Source: Symmachiella dynata (GTDB lineage Bacteria; Planctomycetota; Planctomycetia; Planctomycetales; Planctomycetaceae). From it: a stretch of DNA of 64,000 nt. The position numbers and the translations under genes are program-made. The stretch's first letter is position 1, and the number at the start of each line of letters is the position of its first letter. The notes beneath the pieces are model-generated. The model was not told the origin of the DNA and ran no database searches. It saw nothing but the letters and a program-made list of their open reading frames with translations. Below are positions 36,553 to 45,380 of the stretch, piece by piece. The stretch spans positions 7,554,001-7,618,000 of the forward strand of contig NZ_CP036276.1 of NCBI RefSeq assembly GCF_007747995.1, read 5' to 3'.

Positions 36553-38810
36553 CAATCCTTCCGCACAATTTGAACAGCATCCGCATGCACGCAACCGCCG
36601 GCCCCCTCGGTGGTGATCTCCACGAAGTTCTTTTCGCCTTTGGTGAAGTCAAACGTGCCGAGTGAAATGAACCCCTCTTTCAGCGGTGGTTTTTGTTTCA
36701 TATTCACGCGCACTGTCCGGCCTTTTTCGCCTGTCGAAATCGTGACCGGCACCTGATTGCCGCGGTTTTCGTGCGGCTGATAAGCAATCCGGACCTCATA
36801 AGTTCCGCTTTTTGCAATCGGCAGGTCAAAACGGATGCTGGCGTCTTTGAAGGCGTAAAGGTAATTCCAGCCCACGTACCCGGGCAGGCCCTCGCCGACG
36901 GTCCAACTTCCAGTTTGCTCGGCTTGCTTATCGTCGACCACAATCCCTTCGAGTTTCGAGGGATCTAAACCGGTCATGGGGCCGAACGGGCCGGCGAGCG
37001 ATAGGGCGTCTTCGGGGATAACGATCTCGTCCTTGACCGTCGCGCGGCGTGCTTTGCCGGGCAATTTCAGTAAGTCGACCATGGCATCCCAGTGCTCTTT
37101 GTAGACCTGTCGCGGCGTACAATCATTCAGAACGCACAGGCTGGCGGCGCGGCCAATAACTTCGCCCATCATGCCGCAGGTCTTCATCACCCGTGTCGTC
37201 CCCAGTGCTTGGTGCGTAACGCTGATGCAGCGGCCCGCCATGAACAGGTTGTCGATGTTGCGCGAATAGAAACAACGGTAAGGCACCGGATAGCCGTATC
37301 CTCGATCAATCCGCCGGTCATGCACGGCGACGGAAATGAAGGGATTGTCCGCGAATTTTTCCGCGTATTGTTTCTTGGGATAGTGCAGATCAATCGACCA
37401 AGTACTCGGCACGCAGCCGTCTGTGAATTGCCGCTTGTCAACGATATCCTCTTGCGTGAGTACCACGTCTCCCATCAGCCGTCGCGATTCGCGCGGGCCG
37501 CCGATGTAGGCGATCCAGGTTAAAAACGCCGTGGTATGTTTGTCGGCGCCGTCGCGGTTTTTCATTGCATTAAACGCGCCGTACACCGCCCGCAAATTCC
37601 AATCGCGAATCGCCTCTGCTCCCCCGATTGCATCTTTATCGAACCCGCTTTCCCAAAACCATTGCCCGTGATGGTCGCGGGGATAGGGGAAATCCTTCAT
37701 CTCCAAGTCCAAAGCCCAGGGCGTTTGCGGAAATGCGACGGGTTTCTCCCCTTCGCCCCAAGCCCACATGTTGCTCATCCCCATGCGGCCATTGGGGGTC
37801 ATCTCCCAGTCCGCCCCGGCCAGATACCCAATCGTGCCGTGGCCGGTCCCGTCGACATAGAGCTGGCCGCGAAAACGTTTCTGAGCGCCGCTGCGTGTGT
37901 CGAACGCATCGACCGCTGTGATCTTTTTGCCTTCGGTTTTTACATCGAATGCATGGTGGTTGAGAAACAATTCGATATTTGGTTCCGCTCGAATGATGCG
38001 TTCTTTTTTCGCGTCTTCAAATTCCTCATAGGTGCCGGGGGATTTTTTGGCTTTGTCGGCAAACTCTTCCACAATTTCGCCAATCCGCGGATAACGTCCG
38101 CGGCGTATCAGTCCCTGCGACCAGACACGGACTTCGCTGGAACCGTTCCCACCCAGCACCGGACGGTTTTGGATCAGGGCGACCTTGCATCCCATACGAG
38201 CAGCAGAGATCGCTGCTCCCATGCCGGAGTAGCCGCCGCCGATCACCACCAGGTCATAGCCGCCCTTTTCGATCGGGCCTTCGGGGATCCCCAGCAATTG
38301 ACAGCGCCACTTTGGCAAGATTTTGGATTCATTGGGCGGCGGTTCGTCCCCTTTTGTAAACAGAATGGCATCGCAACGTCCGTCGAAACCGGTCAAGTCG
38401 TGCAGTGCCAACGTGGTCTTTTTGTTTTTGATTTGAACCTTGCCGCCATCCTGCCAAGACCACTCCGCCCCTTCGGTACCGAACGTTTCCGGAAGCGGTT
38501 GACCGTCGATGAGCAATTGAAACCGCCCCGGTTTTCCCGGTGCTTTCCAGCGGGCGACCCAGTCCATGGTCCGCACGAATACGCGATACTCGCCGGTTTC
38601 GGGGAATTCGACCTCGGTCACCGCATCGTCGACTGGGCGCCCCAGTCCGTGCGCTAATAGATACGGAGAGCCCATGTTTTCGATGAATTGCGTATCAAGC
38701 TTCCACCCGCCGTGCGACGGAAAGCTTTCCGCTTCGACGAGGACTTGTTGGGCTGCAATGGGTTGAGCTGTCCAAACAAGAATCAGCAGGGCCAGGATTC
38801 GAGCATTCAA
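36552..38810 (-). CDS. Exported FAD-dependent oxidoreductase with carbohydrate-binding-like flanks
   Basis: A 752-residue protein. A signal peptide (ILALLILVWTAQPIAA) leads to a beta-rich golvesin/CBM-like domain (about 25-165), an FAD_oxidored domain (PF12831) with the Rossmann motif VVIGGGYSGMGAAISAARMG near residue 188 and VLGGNGSSEVRVW after it, and a second beta-sandwich domain (about 610-750, SGTYEVRIAYQPHENRG). TTG 38810 is preceded by GGAG at nine bases; a TTG twelve codons earlier has none. Many planctomycetes have large families of such secreted flavoproteins with unknown substrates. It overlaps the double-FMN gene, a plausible electron acceptor. Confidence 0.88.
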   Translation of the reverse strand: MNARILALLILVWTAQPIAAQQVLVEAESFPSHGGWKLDTQFIENMGSPYLLAHGLGRPVDDAVTEVEFPETGEYRVFVRTMDWVARWKAPGKPGRFQLLIDGQPLPETFGTEGAEWSWQDGGKVQIKNKKTTLALHDLTGFDGRCDAILFTKGDEPPPNESKILPKWRCQLLGIPEGPIEKGGYDLVVIGGGYSGMGAAISAARMGCKVALIQNRPVLGGNGSSEVRVWSQGLIRRGRYPRIGEIVEEFADKAKKSPGTYEEFEDAKKERIIRAEPNIELFLNHHAFDVKTEGKKITAVDAFDTRSGAQKRFRGQLYVDGTGHGTIGYLAGADWEMTPNGRMGMSNMWAWGEGEKPVAFPQTPWALDLEMKDFPYPRDHHGQWFWESGFDKDAIGGAEAIRDWNLRAVYGAFNAMKNRDGADKHTTAFLTWIAYIGGPRESRRLMGDVVLTQEDIVDKRQFTDGCVPSTWSIDLHYPKKQYAEKFADNPFISVAVHDRRIDRGYGYPVPYRCFYSRNIDNLFMAGRCISVTHQALGTTRVMKTCGMMGEVIGRAASLCVLNDCTPRQVYKEHWDAMVDLLKLPGKARRATVKDEIVIPEDALSLAGPFGPMTGLDPSKLEGIVVDDKQAEQTGSWTVGEGLPGYVGWNYLYAFKDASIRFDLPIAKSGTYEVRIAYQPHENRGNQVPVTISTGEKGRTVRVNMKQKPPLKEGFISLGTFDFTKGEKNFVEITTEGAGGCVHADAVQIVRKD

Positions 38811-38961
38811 GGGAACTATCTCCACTGATTTGGCCGGCAGGGGCAAATAACGTTAGGTTTCATCATAACCGCTCCCCAACCACGAAAAAACCCGCTGCCC
38901 GATTTGCTGCCTCGTCATACAGCCACAGCCGTAGGGCGGGCTCCCGCCTGCCGCCCGCGCG

Positions 38962-39996
38962 TTACCCGCCCATGTTCTGCAGTCGAGATAAAATCGTCGT
39001 CATGCGGGCCAATACGCGCTCCCGGTCATCGACCGGACGCCCTTCCATGGCGACCCATTGCACCCAGGTCATTCCGCTGAGCAGCACGCCGCTACGATCA
39101 AAGAGCTCCACCGCCGCTCGCTCATCGATCGATAACCGGCAGACCGATTGATAGGCGGTCAATGCCGTCTCCCAGCCGCGACGATCATCGCCGACGAAAC
39201 TTCCCACCAGTCGCGCGATATCCCCCGCGACCGTTTCGCTGCGACAGGCGCTGGGATCAATGATGCCGGTCACTTCGTCACCGACGAATAAAATGTGGTC
39301 ATGCCACACATCCCGCAGGCAAGGTTGCAAACGAAATCGAAGACTCGCAGCCATGCGGAGTTCATCAGCAACACGCGGCGCTATGCTCTTGAACGCGGAG
39401 ATCAAATTCAGTGCCACGTCGCAGAACTCCGGCCAGGTGTGTCCCTCAACGGACCGGGCAGCCATATCGAGACGTTGTGAGTTCCATTTGAAAACCAGTC
39501 GCAACCGCTCGCCAATTCCAGGAGATGCGGCGGAATCATGTGAGGCAAACCACTGCCGGTGGTTTTCGCTGGGACGAAATGTTGCTGCGGCACGATGCCA
39601 AGCGGCCAGAGCGCGCAGGGCGGCGGACAATTTGGCCTCGGATGGCTGGGTCTGGTAGTTGGCCGCTCCCGGCATCCAGGGTTCCAATTGCCAATAGTGA
39701 TTGATGGCTTCGACCAATGTCGTCCCGCTTCCGGCCGTTACCGGGGGAGCGATCAAGGCAAAGTTTTGATCGCGCATGTGATGTAATAGTTGATGCAAGC
39801 CAAGGAGACGGTCGCTGTGTAGACCCTCTGCGGGCCATTGGCGCACGGCGAACTCTCCCGCAGTCGTGGTCGCTTTCCAAACGCGAGCGCCGCTAAACCC
39901 GGCTTGGTTGATCGGCACGCACTGCGTGGGATGATACTGCGACGAATAATTGGCCAGCACCCAGCGGAGCACGCTCTGTTGCTTGTCGTCTTGCAT
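38962..39996 (-). CDS. Aminoglycoside phosphotransferase-like kinase (APH family)
   Basis: A 344-residue protein resembling the APH/choline kinase family (PF01636). A nucleotide-lobe strand pair (INQAGFSGARVWKATT, EFAVRQWP) is followed by a catalytic-loop-like segment WHDHILFVGDEVTGIIDPSA. The IIDP Asp would bind metal; the usual HxDxxxxN is only partly kept, so activity should be treated with caution. ATG 39996 lies five bases after the stop of the upstream TPR gene, so they form a two-gene operon. Substrate unknown; antibiotic resistance should not be assumed. Confidence 0.75.
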   Translation of the reverse strand: MQDDKQQSVLRWVLANYSSQYHPTQCVPINQAGFSGARVWKATTTAGEFAVRQWPAEGLHSDRLLGLHQLLHHMRDQNFALIAPPVTAGSGTTLVEAINHYWQLEPWMPGAANYQTQPSEAKLSAALRALAAWHRAAATFRPSENHRQWFASHDSAASPGIGERLRLVFKWNSQRLDMAARSVEGHTWPEFCDVALNLISAFKSIAPRVADELRMAASLRFRLQPCLRDVWHDHILFVGDEVTGIIDPSACRSETVAGDIARLVGSFVGDDRRGWETALTAYQSVCRLSIDERAAVELFDRSGVLLSGMTWVQWVAMEGRPVDDRERVLARMTTILSRLQNMGG

Positions 39997-40001
39997 TTCG
40001 A

Positions 40002-41666
40002 TTAACTCAATCGCTTCTGAACGACATTGCTCAATTCTGCTGTGACCTCTCCAATCACACTGGGCCAATCCCCCCAATCGCGTTGGCGGAAGAGCCGCAT
40101 TGAGGGATACCACGGAGAGTCGCTACGCTCCAGTTGCCAACGCCAATCCGGGGTGTGCGATAACAGCGTCCAGACATCGGCGCCAAGGGCACCGGCCAAA
40201 TGGGCGACGGCCGTGTCGACGGTGATCACCAGATCCAATCGATTGATCAATGCCGCCGTTTGCGAAAAATCGGTCAAGCCGCTTCCGGCGTCGAGGACGC
40301 GCTCGCGCCAATCCACAGCGGCCAGTTGCTGCAAGCCGGCTGCTCCCACTTGCAGGCTGATAAATTGTGTCCCGTCGGTCTCGATCAGGGGACCCATTTC
40401 CGACAATGGGCAAGACCGGACCAAATCGCGAGGTTGTGCCGGATTGCCCTGCCAGACAAGACCCACGCTTAACTGGGTGGCATCGATGATGTCGTCGAAT
40501 TGTGATTCCACTTGGTCGACGCTTAAGTAGGGAACGGCTGCGGGCAATGTGTCGCCGGTGACTCCCAAGACTCCTGGAAGACTCAGTAAAGAAATGTGCG
40601 CATCGGTCATTGGCACAAAATCACCTTCGACGATGACCTCCGCGACTCCAGCCGTGCCCCGCAACAAATCGCCGAGGCCGCGTTGACAATGCAGGATAAT
40701 TCGTGCGCCGCTGGCCGCCTGTGCCGGTGCGAGGAATCTTGCGAATTGTAGCGTGTCGCCGAAACCTTCATCGGCATGCACCAGCAACGATTTTCCGGCC
40801 AACGATTCCCCACGCCAGCGCGGTTGCAAAAATGTCTGAGGTGGAGCCGGCATGATGGCTTCGCGAGATTCAAATCCTTCCCAACCTGCTGCCAAGTCAC
40901 CCGCCAACATCTGAGTCGTTGCCAGGTTGAACCACGCCATGGGAAAATCGGGTTGTATTTTAAGCGCGCGATCAAACGCTGCGCAGGCCGCATTCAATTG
41001 ATGCGAGGAGCGGAGGGCATTCCCTAGATTGTTGTGTCCCTCGGCATAATCAGGACGCAGCACAACGGCCTTTTGAGCCGCAGCGACGGCGTCCCTCAGT
41101 CGTCCGAGTCGCTCGTAGACGTAGGACAGGTTACTGTGGATTTCAGCGTAATCGGGTTGGAGGCGGACGACCTCTTCAAATGCCAGAGCTGCCTCAGCGG
41201 ATTTCTCTTGTTGCGTCAGGGCGAAACCGAGTCGCACGCGGGACTCAATATCTTCAGGGGCCAACGCTAGGTGTTGGACGAAGCATTCTTCCGCCAGGGG
41301 CCATTGTTGCTGCTCTTCATAAATCTGCCCCAGATTGAAATACGCCTCGGCATAATTCGCGTCCTGTTTGAGCGCGCGATTCAGACAACCGATTGCCTGC
41401 TCGAATTGGCCTTGCGCCTTGTAGGCAATCCCCAGATTGTTATGGGCAGCGGCGACGTGGGGTTGAGCGGCGCAGACCTGGGACAGCAATTCCACAGCCG
41501 CGACGAACTCTCCCTGCTGCAATTGCAACGTGCCGAGCAAGTACATCGCATCCAGGTGGTGCGGCACGTCCGCTAACACGCGGCGGTAAACCGGTTCGGC
41601 GGCGGAAAGGTCCCCTGCTTGATGCAGGGCGACTGCTGCGGTGAATTGTGTTTGTGGGTCAGGCAT
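40002..41666 (-). CDS. TPR protein with C-terminal glycosyltransferase-like domain
   Basis: A 554-residue protein. Residues 1-265 contain about seven canonical TPR units (e.g. AHNNLGIAYKAQGQFEQAIGCLNRAL, shown here as AAHNNLGIAYKAQGQFEQAI). Residues about 290-545 resemble a glycosyltransferase family 9-type fold: LVHADEGFGDTLQFARFLA, then DLVITVDTAVAHLAGALGA, which is the region that binds nucleotide sugar in GT9 enzymes. This architecture is common in planctomycetes and proteobacteria and may modify proteins such as pilins. ATG 41666 follows GGAA. It is coupled to the phosphotransferase gene. Confidence 0.85.
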   Translation of the reverse strand: MPDPQTQFTAAVALHQAGDLSAAEPVYRRVLADVPHHLDAMYLLGTLQLQQGEFVAAVELLSQVCAAQPHVAAAHNNLGIAYKAQGQFEQAIGCLNRALKQDANYAEAYFNLGQIYEEQQQWPLAEECFVQHLALAPEDIESRVRLGFALTQQEKSAEAALAFEEVVRLQPDYAEIHSNLSYVYERLGRLRDAVAAAQKAVVLRPDYAEGHNNLGNALRSSHQLNAACAAFDRALKIQPDFPMAWFNLATTQMLAGDLAAGWEGFESREAIMPAPPQTFLQPRWRGESLAGKSLLVHADEGFGDTLQFARFLAPAQAASGARIILHCQRGLGDLLRGTAGVAEVIVEGDFVPMTDAHISLLSLPGVLGVTGDTLPAAVPYLSVDQVESQFDDIIDATQLSVGLVWQGNPAQPRDLVRSCPLSEMGPLIETDGTQFISLQVGAAGLQQLAAVDWRERVLDAGSGLTDFSQTAALINRLDLVITVDTAVAHLAGALGADVWTLLSHTPDWRWQLERSDSPWYPSMRLFRQRDWGDWPSVIGEVTAELSNVVQKRLS

Positions 41667-41806
41667 GGTGTGTTTCCGGTATGGTCTGCTTGAGATCATA
41701 AGCTATGATGGCAGCGAAGCAACAGACGCAAAGATCCACACGCTTAATACGGATGGACGCCTGGACGTTATATCTTGGAAGAGAATGATTTCCTCAACCA
41801 CCATCG

Positions 41807-42808
41807 ATGCCTCCCATGCTCGCAAAACTTAAACAGGCAGCGCTGTTCATCAAACGCCGCCCCAAACGCGCGGTTGTGGTTTTGATGCTTGTGGGTTTTG
41901 TTGTGTTGAATCTGTTGGCATATATCCACGCGCATGCGATGACACATTTTGTCGAGGGGGGAGAACGAACCCCGGCGCCGGAGAGTCTGTCCTGGACACA
42001 AAAAGTCGCTGTGCTCGCCACGGGAGTCCGCTTGGCACGCCCAGCCAATCACAGTACGCCGAACGATTTTGAACTACAATTCACACAGCACTCCTTCGAA
42101 ACTTCCGACGGAACAAACCTCAGCGGTTGGCACATCGCCGCCGACGATTCTCGCGGTGTCTGTTTGTTCTTCCACGGCTACGGAGCGGCAAAATCCAGTC
42201 TCCTTCCCGAAGCGGGACAGTTTCAGCGTTGGGGGTACGATGCGTTTCTCGTCGATTTTCGCGGCAGCGGCGATTCCGCGGGGGACGTGACTACGATCGG
42301 ATATCTGGAGGCCGACGACGTTGCCTCGGCAGTCGAATATGTACGAGCAAATTTTGCCGACAAGCCGCTTTGGCTGTACGGTCGTTCGATGGGTAGCGCC
42401 GCTATTTTGCGTGCGATAGCCGAATACGACTTAAAACCGTCAGGCGTGATCCTCGAATGCCCCTTCGACCGATTGTTGTCGACAGCACAAAACCGTTTCG
42501 CTGCTATGGGATTACCAGGATTTCCCGCTGCCCAGTTGTTGGTGTTCTGGGGTGGAGCGCAGCACGGATACTCGGGATTCGAACACAACCCTGTGGACTA
42601 CGCCGCCAATGTGCGTTGCCCGGTGTTGGTACTGGGCGGCGAAGCCGATCCACGCGTCACGCAACCGCAATTGCGCGCGGTTTTTGACAAGCTGGCAGGC
42701 CCCAAACAGATCCATATTTTCGAGGAGGTCGGACATGCCGCCTATTTGCCGGCAGCGCCGCACACGTGGGAGGCCACGGTCCGGTCATTCCTCGAAGCAC
42801 CGCAATAA
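41807..42808 (+). CDS. Membrane-anchored alpha/beta hydrolase
   Basis: A 333-residue protein with an N-terminal span (about 22-42, AVVVLMLVGFVVLNLLAY) followed by an alpha/beta hydrolase domain. The oxyanion-hole segment FFHGYGAAKSS, the nucleophile elbow GRSMGSAA, the acid in GGEADPRV and the catalytic His in EEVGHAAY are all present and correctly spaced. It resembles the BAAT/Abhd13-like group. The substrate is unknown. It is transcribed divergently from the TPR gene across a 140-base spacer and ends ten bases before a convergent SDR gene. Confidence 0.85.
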   Translation: MPPMLAKLKQAALFIKRRPKRAVVVLMLVGFVVLNLLAYIHAHAMTHFVEGGERTPAPESLSWTQKVAVLATGVRLARPANHSTPNDFELQFTQHSFETSDGTNLSGWHIAADDSRGVCLFFHGYGAAKSSLLPEAGQFQRWGYDAFLVDFRGSGDSAGDVTTIGYLEADDVASAVEYVRANFADKPLWLYGRSMGSAAILRAIAEYDLKPSGVILECPFDRLLSTAQNRFAAMGLPGFPAAQLLVFWGGAQHGYSGFEHNPVDYAANVRCPVLVLGGEADPRVTQPQLRAVFDKLAGPKQIHIFEEVGHAAYLPAAPHTWEATVRSFLEAPQ

Positions 42809-42818
42809 CCGACAGCGG

Positions 42819-43616
42819 TTATTTCTGCTTCTTCGGTTTGAAGTATTTGATCGAACCTTTCACTACCGTGGCCCGTGTTGCCAAGCGCACGAGTAATGAC
42901 AGGAGATAGTTCTTTCGACCGGAAACATAATATTGCCGTCGTTTATCCAAACCGGTCAGGCCGGCGCGGACGACCGCGTCGGCGGTTTGCGAGGGGTGCT
43001 TTTCCAACCAATGCGGCACGCCGGAAACATTGAAAAAGTTTGTCGCTGTGGTTCCCGGACACAACGCCATGACAATCACACCCCGTTGGTGCGTCTCGGC
43101 CCACAGCGATTCTGAAAAATGCAGCACGTACGCCTTCGAGGCGGAATAGACACCGTTATAGGCCACCGGTTGAAAGGCAGCGACGGAGGCGACGTTGATC
43201 ACACCACCCGCTTTGCGGGACAGCATTTCCGGAAGCACCAGGTAGGTCAGTTCGGTCAGTGCAGCGATATTGACCTGAATCAATTCCATCATCCGCGACA
43301 CATCTGTCTGCTCGATGGCGCCCGCAAAGCCGATGCCGGCGTTGTTGACGAGCAGTTCCACTTCGATGCCCCGCTGTTTGATCTCATCATAAATTCGCAG
43401 CGGCTCCGTTGGGTTGGCCAAATCGGCCGTGATGACCTCCGTCTTGGTGCCGTGCGCTGTGTACAGTTCCTCCGCCAGTTGTTTTAACTCATCCTCCCGA
43501 CGGGCGGTCAGGACCAGATGCATCCCCCGTCCGGCAAGTTGCCGTGCGAACTCCGCGCCAATACCCGATGAGGCTCCGGTAACGACTCCCCAACGCTCCG
43601 CATATGTGACCGTCAA
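42819..43616 (-). CDS. Short-chain dehydrogenase/reductase
   Basis: A 265-residue classical SDR. The cofactor motif TGASSGIGAEFA, the NNAG motif (LLVNNAGIGF), the catalytic Ser in NVASVAAF, the YSASK motif (GVYSASKAYV) and CPGTTATNF are present. A C-terminal basic tail (SIKYFKPKKQK) follows. The start is TTG 43616, nine bases after GGGAG; a longer open frame to 43967 runs through the promoter region of the divergent gene and is not coding. Likely an NADP-dependent oxidoreductase of the DltE/YqjQ type; substrate unknown. Confidence 0.88.
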   Translation of the reverse strand: MTVTYAERWGVVTGASSGIGAEFARQLAGRGMHLVLTARREDELKQLAEELYTAHGTKTEVITADLANPTEPLRIYDEIKQRGIEVELLVNNAGIGFAGAIEQTDVSRMMELIQVNIAALTELTYLVLPEMLSRKAGGVINVASVAAFQPVAYNGVYSASKAYVLHFSESLWAETHQRGVIVMALCPGTTATNFFNVSGVPHWLEKHPSQTADAVVRAGLTGLDKRRQYYVSGRKNYLLSLLVRLATRATVVKGSIKYFKPKKQK

Positions 43617-43710
43617 AATTACGCTCTCCCTGGCATCCGTATGCTCAGTGTCCGCAGCAAGGTTTGGATTTTCGCAGTTCGCAAAATAGTTGTTAAAATA
43701 GGACTTCGCT

Positions 43711-43733
43711 CCGTCCGACAATCTGCCGGACGG
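43711..43733. promoter_or_regulatory. Inverted repeat between divergent SDR and NnrE genes
   Basis: Perfect seven-base arms CCGTCCG and CGGACGG with a nine-base spacer lie in the middle of the 175-base divergent intergenic region. The position suits an operator, but no T tract or regulator gene supports a more specific call. Confidence 0.35.
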
Positions 43734-43791
43734 TCTACTATGAACAAAATCGTAGCAAAACAAAACCATTCTGGCGATGGAGCAATACCCA

Positions 43792-44460
43792 ATGCCGCAA
43801 ACTCCGATGAGCCGCGAAGAGGTCCGGGACGTTGATCGCCGTGCGATTTCCGAATATGGCATGCCGGGCGTCGTGCTGATGGAAAACGCTGGGCGCGGTG
43901 CAGCGGAGCTGTTGATTGAGCTTGGCATCGCCGGGCGAGTGATCATCTGTGCCGGAAAAGGGAACAACGGCGGCGATGGTTATGTCATCGCGCGGCATCT
44001 ACAAAATCGTGGTTTCGAGGCGGAAGTCTGGTTGTTTTGCGATCCGACCGAACTTTCCGGCGATGCGGCGATCAACTACCGCATCTTGCAGGCTGCCGGC
44101 TGGGCGGGACGTGTGATTAACGACGATGCGGACTTCGCGGCGCTGTTTGCGGAACTACAACCGGATGATTGGATCGTCGATGCCTTGCTGGGAACCGGGA
44201 CTCGCGGCGCATTGCGTCCGCCGTTTCCCAAAATCATTGCAGCGATCAACCAATCCGCCGCCAAGGTCTTTGCTATCGATCTGCCCTCGGGCATGGATTG
44301 TGATACCGGCAAGCCGTTGGGGACGTGTGTGCGTGCCGAACAGACTGCCACGTTTGTCGCCCCGAAATTGGGATTTGACCAACCAGGCGCCGACGCTTGG
44401 ACCGGAACGGTGCATGTGATTGATATCGGTGTCCCACGCGATTTGATTCAACCAACGTGA
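43792..44460 (+). CDS. nnrE: NAD(P)H-hydrate epimerase
   Basis: A 222-residue YjeF N-terminal-type protein that epimerises damaged NAD(P)HX so that the dehydratase can repair it. Signatures include MPGVVLMENAGRGAAE, the cofactor-binding GKGNNGGDGYVIARHL, VDALLGTGTRG and FAIDLPSGMDCDTG. The protein contains only the epimerase domain; the fused dehydratase domain found in many bacteria is absent and must be encoded elsewhere. ATG 43792 has GGAG nine bases upstream (itself within an earlier in-frame ATG at 43777). The stop is 27 bases from the stop of the convergent thioesterase gene. Confidence 0.93.
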   Translation: MPQTPMSREEVRDVDRRAISEYGMPGVVLMENAGRGAAELLIELGIAGRVIICAGKGNNGGDGYVIARHLQNRGFEAEVWLFCDPTELSGDAAINYRILQAAGWAGRVINDDADFAALFAELQPDDWIVDALLGTGTRGALRPPFPKIIAAINQSAAKVFAIDLPSGMDCDTGKPLGTCVRAEQTATFVAPKLGFDQPGADAWTGTVHVIDIGVPRDLIQPT

Positions 44461-44486
44461 TCCAACCGACTTGACTCACCCAAGTC

Positions 44487-44894
44487 TCACTCAGCACCGC
44501 GAATCGGTACCGGCCGGCGTTCGCCATCGATGAGTTGCACGGCGACATACGTCACATCCGCCTCGGTCAGCATCAATGCTTCGCCGTCGCGTTCCGATTC
44601 GACGGTCACGTGCACGGTGATTGACGTCCGGCCGAAGCGTTCGACGTGTGAGTAAAAACTCACGACGTCACCGACATAGACCGGGTGGTGAAACTCGACA
44701 CGATTCATAGCCACTGTCACCAGCGCGCAATCGGGGAATCCCTCTTTGCGAATCGAATAGCGCGCACCGATCGCACCCGACTGGTCGATGTGACTCAAAA
44801 TCACTCCGCCAAAGATCGTCCCGTGCGGATTCGTATCACGGGGCATCATCGTGATCTTGGTGGCCAGATAACGGCCCTGTTTGTCGACGGTCAT
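44487..44894 (-). CDS. Acyl-CoA thioesterase, hotdog fold
   Basis: A 135-residue single hotdog-domain protein similar to YciA-type acyl-CoA thioesterases (PF03061). The family segment MMPRDTNPHGTIFGGVILSHID includes the catalytic Asp region, and VEFHHPVYVGDVVSFYS follows. These enzymes hydrolyse acyl-CoA in the cytoplasm. The start is uncertain: ATG 44894 fits family length, but neither it nor ATG 44960 has a good ribosome site. It converges with nnrE. Confidence 0.85.
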   Translation of the reverse strand: MTVDKQGRYLATKITMMPRDTNPHGTIFGGVILSHIDQSGAIGARYSIRKEGFPDCALVTVAMNRVEFHHPVYVGDVVSFYSHVERFGRTSITVHVTVESERDGEALMLTEADVTYVAVQLIDGERRPVPIRGAE

Positions 44895-45041
44895 TGGGGG
44901 GACGGCCTTAATGGTGACGATGTATTTGTTGAACCGCAGAGTCAGCCGGCAAACGGCCATGATGGTTATTCTAGCCGACTTTTACGCGCACGTCGTCCGA
45001 TTGCCATGGAATGCGAGCTCAGGCGGGGCGATTCATTGTTA

Positions 45042-45069
45042 TTGACAATATTGCCGCGGTGCGTAGACT
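45042..45069 (+). promoter_or_regulatory. Sigma-70-type promoter upstream of the DUF1508 gene
   Basis: TTGACA (45042-45047), a 16-base spacer and TAGACT (45064-45069). The small DUF1508 gene starts at 45205, giving a leader of about 130 bases. Confidence 0.45.
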
Positions 45070-45204
45070 CAGTGACATAGGTAGGACGCACGTCGCTGGC
45101 ATACCGTGGTCCGTTTGTACAAGGGCCTTTTTCGCCGCAGGTACGTGCAGCAGTTTCCCTCAGACGTTTTGATCACATTGGCGTTTTTTGGTGAGGAGAC
45201 ACGC

Positions 45205-45363
45205 ATGGCCGAAGACACATGGGAAATTTATAAAGACAACTCCGGCGAATGGCGCTGGCGACGAGTGGCTCCCAATGGAAATATTGTCGGCGCTTCGACG
45301 CAGGGCTATGTGAATCGGTCCGACTGCGAAGACAACGCACGCCGCAACGGCTGGCCCGGCTAG
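45205..45363 (+). CDS. DUF1508 (YegP-like) small protein
   Basis: A 52-residue protein made of one DUF1508 unit: WEIYKDNSGEWRWRRVAPNG, then a Gly/Tyr/Arg turn and DCEDNARRNG at the end. YegP-type proteins usually have one or two such units; their function is unknown. The ATG at 45205 has AGGAG ten bases upstream, which decides the start over a longer upstream frame. It converges on the formylmethanofuran dehydrogenase subunit gene, 17 bases away. Confidence 0.85.
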   Translation: MAEDTWEIYKDNSGEWRWRRVAPNGNIVGASTQGYVNRSDCEDNARRNGWPG

Positions 45364-45380
45364 TTGCGTTCGCTGCGCAA

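Noticed and set aside
37536-38657. 373-residue plus-strand open frame
   Set aside because: Antisense to the FAD oxidoreductase, whose Rossmann motif and signal peptide are certain; the plus frame shows no domain or ribosome site.
38962-39996. Antibiotic-resistance gene
   Set aside because: APH-like fold is probable, but the catalytic motif is only partial and it is coupled to a TPR/glycosyltransferase-like gene, so a resistance role is not supported.
43617-43967. N-terminal extension of the SDR
   Set aside because: The frame is open but has no SDR similarity, and it crosses the start of nnrE; the TTG at 43616 has a proper ribosome site.
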